From assembly GCA_030248215.1 (NCBI GenBank), contig JASANG010000816.1, positions 62,001 to 126,000 on the forward strand: a DNA stretch of 64,000 nucleotides, in the 5' to 3' direction. The DNA is from Enoplolaimus lenunculus. Its lineage: Eukaryota; Nematoda; Enoplea; Enoplida; Thoracostomopsidae. Both the position numbers and the translations under genes were made by a program. The first letter of the stretch is position 1; each line of letters begins with the position of its first letter. The notes under the pieces are model-generated. The model did no database searches. It was not told the DNA's origin and was given only the letters and a program-made list of their open reading frames with translations. Of this stretch, positions 55,601-64,000 are shown piece by piece.

Positions 55601-56542
55601 TATTGGTACTTTCCGTTCACAATTTCCGGACCTGGAAGTAGTAATAACCGTCTTCCTGGAACGGTTCTAGCATCTAGTCTTCAAACCGCCGGAGGTACTC
55701 ATCTCGACAGCGGCTTAATCGGCTCAAATACACTTTCTGGCCAGCATAAAGTTGACTCCGACCCCACGATATCGGCACGTGCTCGCCATTTGTTCGAAAA
55801 CTCGGCAGGAAGCATCCTTGTACGTCCTGATGATCCAACAACAACAACATCAACTATTCAACCGCCAAACTTTGAAACATTCATTCTGAAAATTGTCGCA
55901 TCAATTATATTTGGGATTATAACTGCAGTTTGGATACTGGTACGTATCATTTGTCACTACTGCGAGTTACGGTTTGCTGGATATACGGCCGCTAAGGCAC
56001 CGCCTGTGTCCAGTCAACAGCTACAACCACATCCGTCGTTGGTCCCATCAGGCCCGGGCCATTTTCAGCCGTTAAACGCGGCGTGTACTTCCGGTTCAAA
56101 TACCGGACCGTGTATGACGTTACATTCCACGACAGGAGCTATTATTGGACCCCCGGCACCAGGCCAGACGGCAGGAATAAACGCGCCTTCCCGTGGTGGT
56201 GGTGGACTCACTAATTTCAACATTAATAAATCTGCCGGGGGCCAGATACCCACTGATCCCTCTGGAATGGCACCGTACCCGTTTCAACAGCCCATCTCGT
56301 CAGCGTCTAAAGTTGCCGGTGGGTGCTATCCAGGCGGACAATTTTCGTCACCGCCTACGTCAGGGAATGGTCCCCCGCATAGTTGTCAAACGGTCAACAC
56401 CTCGTTGCTGCAAGTGACACGAACATATTCACCTCCGAATTATACAGGGGCAACTACGGCAACGCCCCCTCATGATGCAACTACTGCAACTGAAGGCTAT
56501 AATACGTTATACGTCCAACAACGGCATACGACTCCGATTTAA
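52223..56542 (+). CDS. FZD: Frizzled-family Wnt receptor, three exons, 936 residues
   Basis: Exons 52223-52673, 53458-53853 and 54579-56542 join at phase-1 GT-AG introns into 937 codons. A signal peptide (residues 1-30, ending PTANA) is followed by a CRD with exactly ten cysteines (46, 54, 91, 100, 107, 118, 122, 129, 146, 159). A Gly-rich linker follows with the membrane-proximal CSPRCDSEILF block. Seven membrane segments lie near 276-303, 309-328, 359-383, 404-422, 446-470, 594-616 and 717-740. Frizzled signatures are YPERPVLF, the WW of helix 3 (GALWWLVL), DPLTGVCGVG and YLVPATCLLASYFYE. The third intracellular loop (about 471-593), third extracellular loop (about 617-716) and tail (741-936) are far longer than usual. 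Linker and CRD look closest to the FZD4/9/10 type, but I cannot fix orthology. Confidence 0.93.
53060..53215. mobile_element. Family E fragment in Frizzled intron 1
   Basis: Reverse-oriented: tatagaacagggtcggaaca, then attcctaagcctaaccctaa and further cctaagcctaagcc runs, ending tattacagcgcctccgaaca. Confidence 0.55.
53458..53853 (+). CDS. FZD: Frizzled exon 2: end of CRD, Gly-rich linker, start of TM1
   Basis: The acceptor is gtttcag and the donor gtaagc. It starts DTNDYENMCMPGPGEK, giving the tenth cysteine, then a linker with a six-Gly run, then CPMSGGNLIF..RCSPRCDSEILF and ALVWIGCL entering TM1. The linker composition is compositionally biased and probably disordered. Confidence 0.9.
54155..54236. 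mobile_element. Family A fragment in Frizzled intron 2
   Basis: Contains ccacggccgtagccagaatt and attttccaggagggttgaac, both family A motifs, with the right end missing. Confidence 0.45.
54579..56542 (+). CDS. FZD: Frizzled exon 3: seven-helix core and cytoplasmic tail
   Basis: One uninterrupted 1964-bp exon. After TM7 the sequence reads WILVRIICHYCELRF where other Frizzleds have the WxWSxKTxxxW block, so the Dishevelled-binding KTxxxW motif is absent, and no KT or W occurs later in the tail. PPxY motifs are at residues 557-560 (PPSY, loop 3) and 901-904 (PPNY, tail). The last residues TPI fit a class-I PDZ ligand. GC is clearly higher than in the flanks. Confidence 0.92.
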
Positions 56543-58870
56543 AATTCACTATCCCCCTCGTTGCTGCTCAGTACCTACTCCGCATACCCAAACTCTGAAA
56601 TCAACCAAATCAGTTGTCTCTACTCTAGAAAATTGGTACGAACTGATCGAAAAGTGTTGTTGTTGTTGTTAATTTTATCAACACTTGGAGAAAACTTTCT
56701 AACCATGCGAAATAATTATTTTAGTTTCAGAAATGTATTCGCCCTCCCGTGAATTTTGATCTAAAAACGTTGTGGAAATGATAAGGGGGATCAGCTACAA
56801 ATTTGTTAGTTTCGACGGGAGGGGGCGCATTCGATTAATCATTGCACACCTGACATTTGGGTGTCTAGTGTCTGAATCGCAACAACGTCCAATACTGCAT
56901 AAAACTGCAGTTTTGTTGCATTATTACAAATCGCATTCGCTGGCGGCATAGGGACCGTATATAAATTTGATTTTCAGCCGGAATTTACTATATACGTACG
57001 TCATTTGTGGTGTGGAATGACGCCATTTTGGCTATTATTGCTTAATATAATTTCGTTGTTAATTCAATCGTAAATTTTCAAATGGCTCTTATTGTCAAAA
57101 AATCACTAATTTTGGTTCTGAACTTGTAGGTGTGTAGCATGGTGCGACCGAATATTCGTCTCCGGGCAAAAAATCGACATTTGGCTCCGGTATTTTGGCT
57201 TGCAGGATGTTCTTTTTAAACTTCAAAAAATTAAATCATCATTTGTATCTATGCCAACTACCGTATCGTACTGATTCGGCCTAAGCACTTTTACAAATTT
57301 TTCTGTCAAACATGTAATGTAAATATTTGCATGTGCCCGTGTACGCTCACAATCTTTATTGGATTACAATAACTCAACATATGTTCATATTTCTATTCCT
57401 AAGGCTAAGCCTAAAACAGTGTAAAAAATAAATCTGTTAAATTTGAATTTTTGAATCTGTCGCCGTAGTTCTGATCGGTTTTGTGTCGGAAACGAATTTT
57501 CCGGCGTCCTTTTGGGATTTTAAAGTAACATCTCTGCCTCTGTCTGTCGGCTTTTTATTGATTTATAAGCAGGCGAACATTGCGCTATCCCGCTAAATAT
57601 CGTATGATATTCGTTGTAGTACACATTGAACATCTCATCTCTGAGAGCGGTGGTTTGTAGGTTTAGTGTCATATGACACCCGAGTTATGTCTATTGACCC
57701 GATATAATAGCCTGAATTTTAACGTTGACGTCGAATCAACATGGGACAAACCGTGACCCGCCTGCCCTGATTACAATGTGAATCTCGCATAAGCCTTGGG
57801 CTAAGCAAAAATAATAGCCTTAATCATAGCCACCTCTATTTTATAGTACCTACGGAAAACTGGCTGCCCTTAAACGTAAAATGAACCAAAGAAATATTGC
57901 AACTGAACGCAACGCTACACATAGAATAATTGAATAGGGTTTTTGTTAAAGTGTTGGAAACGCAATCACGTAAACAATTTGGATGCCTTAGAACCATGGA
58001 AGGAAAAAATTGTAAGCTAAGTTCTGATATTTGAATGCAATATAGTATTAGATTTGAATTAGTTATGCAACTACGGCTGAATATTAGATTATACGAATCC
58101 ATCTCCGTCGTCTTCCTGGATCCAGTCGCACCATGGTGTATGGCTACTAGCGGTTACAAACCTAAGCCATACTTGTAGATGTCCTTATTTATAAGAGTCC
58201 AACAGTTCTACGGATGACCAAAATTTCTCCAGGAGCTCGTAAGCCCCTCATTATATCCGAGATTAAACCAATTGTGAGTATATTTTAAAAATCTGTTCAG
58301 TTTATTGAAATATTTTTTGCAAGAATGGACCTCACTGAGTGGACATTTTGATCACAGGATAACAATTAGTCAAATGTTGAAGTTTGATGTGATTTCGTTG
58401 CCATGACATAATACAGTTGTAATGCAGTAATGTTTTTTTATCGATTTTATAATATTTGCTATTTGAAGTTAAAGTTCAGACAGAAGCAATACTTTAGGCA
58501 AAGGATTTGGCCTAGGCAGTCATTTTACTAAACCAGGGACTGCCTCGAACCTAAGCCTCAGAGTCTAAGAAGCGTGTAGCGAAAGTGAACAGGAGTGTCG
58601 TGATTTGTTAGTTTTTAGAACAATTTTCATCGCCGAATAAGAATATTCGAGTTACGATGATTGCAACCAGTTCTGAACAAAAGGACTCGCGTTTCTAACC
58701 AAGAATGGAATAGTTTCTGACGGCTGTAGACAAGATCGATTAAGGTGTCAATCCTGTTTAGTGATTTTTTGAAACTTTGGTAAAACATAATCAGATCATA
58801 CCGGTATCCTGGACTACGTCCATGATAGTTTCCAACAACTTCATAAAAGATTTTGCACGCAGAGACTCAG
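56543..58870. other. Sequence downstream of Frizzled with no supported gene
   Basis: AT-rich, with a short GTT microsatellite at about 56655-56669 and weak cctaagcc fragments (near 57400 and 58545). No clear polyadenylation signal was found near the Frizzled stop, so the 3' end is not defined. Confidence 0.4.
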
Positions 58871-58875
58871 TGGTA

Positions 58876-59085
58876 CACTGCACAAAAATGGTCAGTCAAA
58901 TTGACTCCGAAATAGGCTCTACGGGACTACACAAACAGTCAAATTCGACTCTGCTAGTGTCAAATTCGACGACTCACTGAGTCGCACGTTTCACTGACGT
59001 GGAGTTGAATTGGACTCAGAATTTGACTCGGATTGGGTAGTCATGTGGAGAAGAGAATCAACTTGTCTCACCATTTTTTGCAGTG
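58876..59085. mobile_element. Family B MITE
   Basis: Starts cactgcacaaaaatggtcag and ends caccattttttgcagtg, bounded by TA on both sides. The interior has the typical gactacacaaacagtcaaat / gattgggtagtc inverted segments. Confidence 0.75.
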
Positions 59086-59430
59086 TAGAAATATATTCAG
59101 ACATATAAAAGATTATATAACAAAATTTGTTGATAGTTTCTGAAAACATAGAGTAAAAATACCCGAAACGGATAGTAATCAAAATATACTGAACCGAAAA
59201 AATTATCGACATAAGAGCAATCATTGCTATACTAATTGTGTTATCATTATATTGTGTTATGACAGGGTATTATATTTAGCTAATTTTCCATTATTTCGTA
59301 TATACATTGCTTGTTACGTTAACACAATTATTAATCTTACCAAATCCATTGTGTAAAATTTGGCTTAGGTTCTGTTAAAATTATTCAACTTCATTGTTTT
59401 GGTCAAAACTATGAAATTGGTTCAATCAAG

Positions 59431-59558
59431 AGTGCGTGATACTCTTTGAAAACAATTTCCAACTCTGCGGGTCCTACATCGTGCAAAATGTACCGCCGGA
59501 TGTTGCGTTATTGGCCGATCCGCTCCTTACAGGCGTGTCGCTGTCACATGCAATACCG
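59431..59558 (+). CDS. Possible orphan exon
   Basis: A locally GC-rich stretch with an open frame encoding LCGSYIVQNVPPDVALLADP and ending SLSHAIP before a gtaaat donor; an acceptor-like aatcaag precedes it. All three frames are open here, so the choice of frame rests only on residue composition. No family is recognised. It lies 4 kb upstream of the RGS-like exon, to which it might belong. Confidence 0.25.
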
Positions 59559-59751
59559 GTAAATTAAAGTTTAAGCGGAGCATTTTTGATGCCGGATACA
59601 TACAGGATCATGACTAACACAGGTTGTACCCCTCTAAATAGGGCGGGTCGGTCAAAAACGCAACGCTTGCCGGATACATTTTGTATCATGAGGATCCTCA
59701 AGAGTTGCATACTCTTGTAGCATGCACTCTTGATTTAAAAACTACTTAAGT

Positions 59752-59885
59752 CCCAGACATAAGCCTAAGCGTTGCAAAAGTGTGTTCCTAAGCGTAAGTC
59801 TAAGCAAACAATGTAATCTAGTATCTAAACCTACTCTTTTACACACCCACCAGAAACCTGGACGCCCCTAAAAGTAACATTGGTC
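59752..59885. mobile_element. Family D MITE, reverse orientation
   Basis: Ends gacgcccctaaaagtaacattggtc. The interior reads cataagcctaagcgttgcaa and tctagtatctaaacctactc, as in other family D copies. The left end is degraded. Confidence 0.65.
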
Positions 59886-60592
59886 AGCTAAACAATGACA
59901 ACATTTTAACTAGAAAATAAGAATTCAAAGTTTGAATATATTAGTTAACGGCTCTCAAGTACACTTATCCTTGAATCTACGACAATTGGTCGCCCGACAA
60001 CTTGTCACCCCACAGCGTCTTAAAGGCTATCAATAAATCTAAGCATAGCCATAAGCCTAAAAGTATAATGATAACCGGCAGAATTGTCGAGTCGATGAAA
60101 TGTCAAATTACAAGTCTTCGGGCGACGAAGTGTCGTGATAACCTTATCGCTAAGTTAATGGTTAAAGCTTAAAGCAAACGGCTATTAACCCTAAAGCTTA
60201 GGCCGTCACAGCAAATGAGGTGAGAAGTGTACGAATGCTCGTCTTTGACAACTTTTGTCGTTGATTTTGTGTTGTTCTTGTGTATGTTTGTTGTGTTTTA
60301 TTGTTTCCGATGACCTGTTCCCACAAAAGTTGCCTAAACAAGCAATGCAATTGGCCGGCCTTTGATTTCATGATTAAGCAAGAATTAACTCTGAAATTAA
60401 TATTAATTAATGTATCTGAGTTTTATTTTGAAATTGAAACGTAATAATTATCAAAATTCGACATTTTAGCAAAACGTCTGATTGAAAGCTACAGCTGAGT
60501 TGGATCCGAGTAAAGATTTTAAATTTCCAGTTGAAATGTGGGCGTGAAGTGTATCACAGCCCTTGTTTTCTACTTTCGAGTATACATTGCGT

Positions 60593-60758
60593 GGCCCTTG
60601 ATACTGTAAGGGGCGTCCTGGTGTCTGGTTGGTCCATAAAATAGTAGGTTTAGATTCTAGATTACATTTTTGCTTAGGTTTATGAACTCATTTTTGCAAC
60701 GCTTAGGCTTAGGAATACACTAAAATCTACTGTTACACCCCTTAAAGTAACATTGGCC
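60593..60758. mobile_element. Family D MITE with near-perfect 8-bp TSD
   Basis: Starts ggcccttgatactgtaaggg and ends ccccttaaagtaacattggcc. Flanks cattgcgt (60585-60592) and gattgcgt (60759-60766) agree at 7 of 8. TTAGGC content is reduced in this copy. Confidence 0.8.
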
Positions 60759-61060
60759 GATTGCGTTATGAACGTTGTACATTCGTAAGGATTAAGGTGT
60801 CTTTTCTGGTCACTAATGATCGCCAACTCTGTGTGAACAGGTCATTAAGTTTTATATTTTAGTTTTGGTGTTTTTAGTGTTAATACTTTCTAAACTTTAG
60901 AAATGCTCGGATTTCAGGGGATTAATGGTGTATATATGTTTACCGTAATTGTGTCTATTGTTTTTGTTACTTTATATTAATTTTGTTATGTCTTTTTGTT
61001 TATATCATAGCTAAGTTTTCATTCACTGACTTTTAAAATTTTGAAGCGTTTATTAAATGA

Positions 61061-61165
61061 TAGGCCCGTGTAAAGATCAGGGGCGGAACGTTTTTCAAAA
61101 GAGTAAGGTTAACATTTAGACTAATTTTTTGGCTTGGCTTAGGCTTAGGTTTAGGAATATGCTCA
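61061..61165. mobile_element. Family E left-part fragment
   Basis: Starts aggcccgtgtaaagatcagg and runs through cttggcttaggcttaggttt to gaatatgctcattctta. Confidence 0.55.
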
Positions 61166-61274
61166 TTCTTAAACACTGGTGTTGTGGTACGTACAACCAA
61201 TAGAAGCACGCCTGCTAACAGCAAGCATCATAATTTAAGTCTAAGCTTCTCAAGCCTAAAATAATAAGCCGAGA

Positions 61275-61420
61275 CGACCAAACTTCTGGGTCCACGAGCA
61301 AAGCGACTGAGAAACTAGACGCATTTTAAAACTTTGGCGGTTTTGTTTCAACCGATTGAGGCCTTTTTAGGAGTGGACCCCTCAAATCTGGAGTATGATG
61401 GGTGGCTGGTCCGGCCCTGA
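61275..61420. mobile_element. Family H fragment
   Basis: Contains cacgagcaaagcgactgaga, actttggcggttttgtttca, aaccgatt and the right end ggctggtccggccctga. Confidence 0.55.
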
Positions 61421-61853
61421 TTGGGCGTAAAGTTTCCGGACTCTAATTTTATTAGTCTCCCTGTCTCTGAGTAGGTAGGCCCATATGGTTAGGCCGGCTT
61501 TTGTATGCTTCTTGCCTTACAGTTGGGCATTTCGCAAGACATTGAAGCAAAAAGGAACAAGGAGGTCGTGGGTCCCAATGATTTTAAATATTCTAATCAA
61601 CATAAAATAAAAAACTTTAACAGTCCGAGGTTCTAAGGCTGAGAATGCTGGTTTTAGAATGTTTGGAGGCAAATGTGACCCCAAAAAATAACTGTTTCTT
61701 TCAATGCTTTATAACAACGTGTCGATGAATTATGTTAACTTTATCATTTGTACTTTGGAATAAAAAAATCAATTTTACGGTGATTTGCTAAGAAGAGCGT
61801 CACGGTTTTATGCTTTATTCCGTTTAATTCTTCCGCCGGAACACCGGAACTAT

Positions 61854-62029
61854 GGCCAATGTTACTTTAAGGCGCGTAACAGTAGATTAAGCGTATTCTT
61901 AAGCCTAAGCCTAAGCGTTGCAGAAATGTGTCCCTAAGCCTAAGCCTAAGCCAAAAAATATTATCTAGAATCTAAACCTACTTTTTAATGGACCTACCAA
62001 TAACCTGGACGCCCCTTTAAGTAGTGCCA
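61854..62029. mobile_element. Family D MITE, reverse orientation
   Basis: Starts ggccaatgttactttaaggc, has attcttaagcctaagcctaa and tccctaagcctaagcctaag inside, and ends acgcccctttaagtagtgcc. Confidence 0.7.
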
Positions 62030-62112
62030 CTTCTTGCCTCGGAAGCATAGATCGAGTTTAACGCGTTTCCCCACGTCGGCTTAATTATTCTGTCTGTAAA
62101 ATAGATCTGTTG

Positions 62113-62366
62113 CACTGTAAATTCCAGAGAATTGATTTGAACTCGCAAAGTGAGTTGAATCAACTCAGAAGTCAGCTCTGAATTAGGTCTTTTAAAACTT
62201 AGAATTCTGAAATGATTCATTTCATTCTGGGTTAATTAATCAATTGACCTGGAATTAAATCGGGTGAGAGTGAGTTAACATTTACTGTTATATACTCACA
62301 AACAACAAAAATAAAACTATATCTCTATCTGAGTTGATTTATCAACTCATTGGAAGTTACGGTGTA
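62113..62366. mobile_element. Family C MITE
   Basis: Starts gcactgtaaattccagagaa and ends tcaactcattggaagttacggtg. The central gttaattaatcaattgacct is palindromic. Confidence 0.65.
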
Positions 62367-62374
62367 TCGCGGTG

Positions 62375-62579
62375 TTAGTTCTCCCGTTTAGTTTTTTCCG
62401 TCAACGACTTCATATACAATTCTTCACTATTGATTATCACCCGTTCGTTTTCAACACCTTTTATGGTAGGCATATTTGTCGGCGGTTTAATTTTCTCTGG
62501 ACGAATTACACCTGATTGCAATGCCGTTTTAAATGTGTTTTGTTTTTCAGCCAACACAATTGAGGCATGCAAATATTCA
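62375..62579 (-). CDS. Possible terminal exon, minus strand
   Basis: An open frame on the minus strand encodes HASIVLAEKQNTFKTALQSG and ends KSLTEKTKREN before TAA. It is charged and not low-complexity; an acceptor-like aacattaaagcccag precedes it. It sits between a family C MITE and a family F-like fragment and has no recognised homologue, so it may also be a chance frame. Confidence 0.22.
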
Positions 62580-62739
62580 CTGGGCTTTAATGTTAAAGAA
62601 AAAATAATGGATATACCGAAATTTTGAAAATTTTGAACGGATTTTGAAATTTTACTTCATATCGAACACAGCTAATCTGTAAATGAAAAATTATGCAATT
62701 TACATGTGACATATATAACTATAATCTTGAGCATAAAAA

Positions 62740-62845
62740 TAGCGGAACTTCCGGTATTTGGATATTAAAGGAAACGGATACGGAAATGGCCACCAATTTT
62801 TACTGGAAACTGAAACAGATATCCGGTTGCATCCTACCACTGAAG
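62740..62845. mobile_element. Family F-like fragment
   Basis: Contains cggaacttccggtatttgga, ggatacggaaatgg and the end atatccggttgcatcctacc, resembling a decayed family F end. Confidence 0.4.
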
Positions 62846-63039
62846 GTTTATTTTGCGATCTATATATTTACCACCGTAAACTTATAATATTTGTTGTGTC
62901 GCATATAGAAAGGGTTACGCCGTGGGCTAGCCGAAGTCGTATTTACGCCCATGTCAATTTTTAGGAAGTAGAATAAAAGTATTGTATAAATTAATAGTCA
63001 TCCACGATGTTCAATACGTATTACGTATCGTATTAACCC

Positions 63040-63470
63040 GAATAAGAGGAGGAGAGGTAATAAGAGGGGGTCCCCATTTTGAGTCCAAATCAATTGCAGA
63101 CCGTATCCCTAATAAGAGTCCGTAAGCGGATAGAGTCCCTAAACCCTAATTAGAGTCCATAAATGTCAAATAATCCTAACTGTAGCGCATAAATGACTCC
63201 AGGACCAAACTTGAGTTTGAAACTATAAAGCGTACTTAAATTTTGAAAGTATATTCCTTAGTATAACTTTGTATTATAGCTCAAGCTATGGACATAAGAC
63301 AAATAAACGTTTAATTCAGCGGATAATTGCAGTACCGGATATATATCAGTAACAAAGAGCGGCGGAACGCGAGTTAATAACAGTCTGTAACCGAATAACA
63401 AGGGGGTTCCCTCTGGAGAGGCCAAATAAATATCAGTCCCCCTCTTATTCGGACCACTACAGTAGATGTA
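63040..63470. repeat. Pair of gaataagaggg / cctcttattcgg repeats
   Basis: At about 63040-63100 there is cccgaataagaggaggagag with aataagagggggtccccatt; at about 63425-63467 there is agtccccctcttattcggac followed by cactacagtag. A further copy of ctcctcttattcgggtcacc lies near 29245-29275. These look like the two ends of a non-autonomous element spanning the interval. Confidence 0.4.
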
Positions 63471-63495
63471 AAATTATGGTATCCCCTTTTTTCAG

Positions 63496-63686
63496 AGCAG
63501 AGGCGCTGAAAGTTGCAGGGATGTTTTGTACCGCAGTCGAATTGAAGAAATTACATGTTCCTTCCAGTATACTGGAGCGTTTGACAAGCCAAGTTTTAGC
63601 AAGCAGAGTCTTGTTTATCATATTCTTAAGGATAGCCTACAATATATCCTTCGTTGTGATTTCTACCGAAACGTTGAGGAAATCTA
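63496..63686 (+). CDS. Probable exon with an RGS-like C-terminal motif
   Basis: The acceptor ccccttttttcag is strong and the donor is gtacgt, a donor also used in WDR7. The 191-bp open frame encodes SRGAESCRDVLYRSRIEEIT and later SFSKQSLVYHILKDSLQYIL followed by RCDFYRNVEE. The pattern of D-S-x3-I-L-R-x-D-F-Y resembles the end of an RGS domain (DSYxRFLxSxxY). The first half of such a domain was not found upstream, and any later exons are outside the window, so the identity is an inference. Confidence 0.4.
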
Positions 63687-63717
63687 GTACGTTAACCGCG
63701 TTCTATATATTGGCCTC

Positions 63718-64000
63718 CAACTCTGTCCCACTGTCACACACAACTGTACCGCTGTCCCAACTGTCCTGCTTTCCGAACTGTGCAACTGTCCCAACTGTTC
63801 AGCTAGTCCGAAATGTCCCCAATGTCCCAACTGTCCCGTTGTTCTAACTGTCCCGCTGCCCCAACTATCCCAGGTGTTCCACTGTCCCAACTGTCCCGCT
63901 GTCTTAACTGTTTCGCTGCCCAACTGTCAAACTGTCCCGCCTTCCCAACTGTCCCGCTGTCTCAATATTGTAAACACCGTCCCAGCCCAACTGTCTCGTT
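63718..64000. repeat. Minisatellite of ~10-bp CTGTCCCAAC units, truncated by window edge
   Basis: Repeated variants ctgtcccaactgtcccgctg run from about 63723 to the end of the window, with occasional longer interruptions. Frames across it are artefacts of the repeat (the SVPLSHTTVPLSQ-type translation). Confidence 0.85.

Overview
The window is a metazoan nuclear contig with GT-AG introns, low overall GC and GC-richer exons. No bacterial-style operons are present. It holds two genes I can identify, both on the + strand, separated by about 31 kb of repeat-rich DNA with no gene I can support. The host lineage is unresolved. Short polypyrimidine acceptors (ttttcag, tttttag) and many TTAGGC tracts first suggest a nematode. 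However, most of the TTAGGC tracts sit inside short transposons, so they are weak evidence, and a divergent tunicate, tardigrade or other invertebrate is equally possible.

Region 1 (about 1.6-20.8 kb) is WDR7 / Rabconnectin-3 beta, a regulator of V-ATPase assembly. I traced 23 exons of continuous phase (4515 to the stop at 20749), one probable exon (3703-3788) and one tentative exon (1660-1743). The first third of the N-terminal propeller is not seen and probably lies upstream of the window. The introns carry a 384-bp hAT-type MITE, a 223-bp foldback element, a degenerate tandem array of about 175-bp units, and other repeats.

Region 2 (20.8-52.2 kb) is a layered field of short non-autonomous DNA transposons. 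I separate several families by termini and target-site duplications (TSDs): (A) cccgtagccag elements with 8-bp TSDs; (B) CACTGCAAAAAATGG elements with TA TSDs; (C) CACTGTAAATTCC elements; (D) GGCCAATGTTACTTTAAGGGGCG elements with 8-bp TSDs and internal TTAGGC runs; (E) GGCCCATGTAAA elements, also with TTAGGC; (F) CAGGGTGCAACCGG elements; (G) TTAAGCCCTATTCACACG elements; (H) CAGTGCCGGAGCAG elements; (K) GGATCCAGAA elements. A and B copies are nested inside E copies, which gives a relative age. There is also a tRNA-Thr-like sequence and a decayed Penelope-like reverse transcriptase fragment on the minus strand.

Region 3 (52.2-56.5 kb) is a three-exon Frizzled receptor of 936 residues. It has a complete ten-cysteine CRD and seven membrane segments, very long third intracellular and third extracellular loops, and a long Pro/Gly/Ser-rich tail. 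The KTxxxW Dishevelled motif is missing; two PPxY motifs and a class-I-like C-terminus are present.

Region 4 (56.5-64 kb) is again repeat-rich. It contains one plausible exon with an RGS-like ending (63496-63686), two weaker coding candidates, and a minisatellite running off the right edge. WDR7 acts in endolysosomal acidification and Frizzled in Wnt reception; nothing in the window shows that they are co-regulated.
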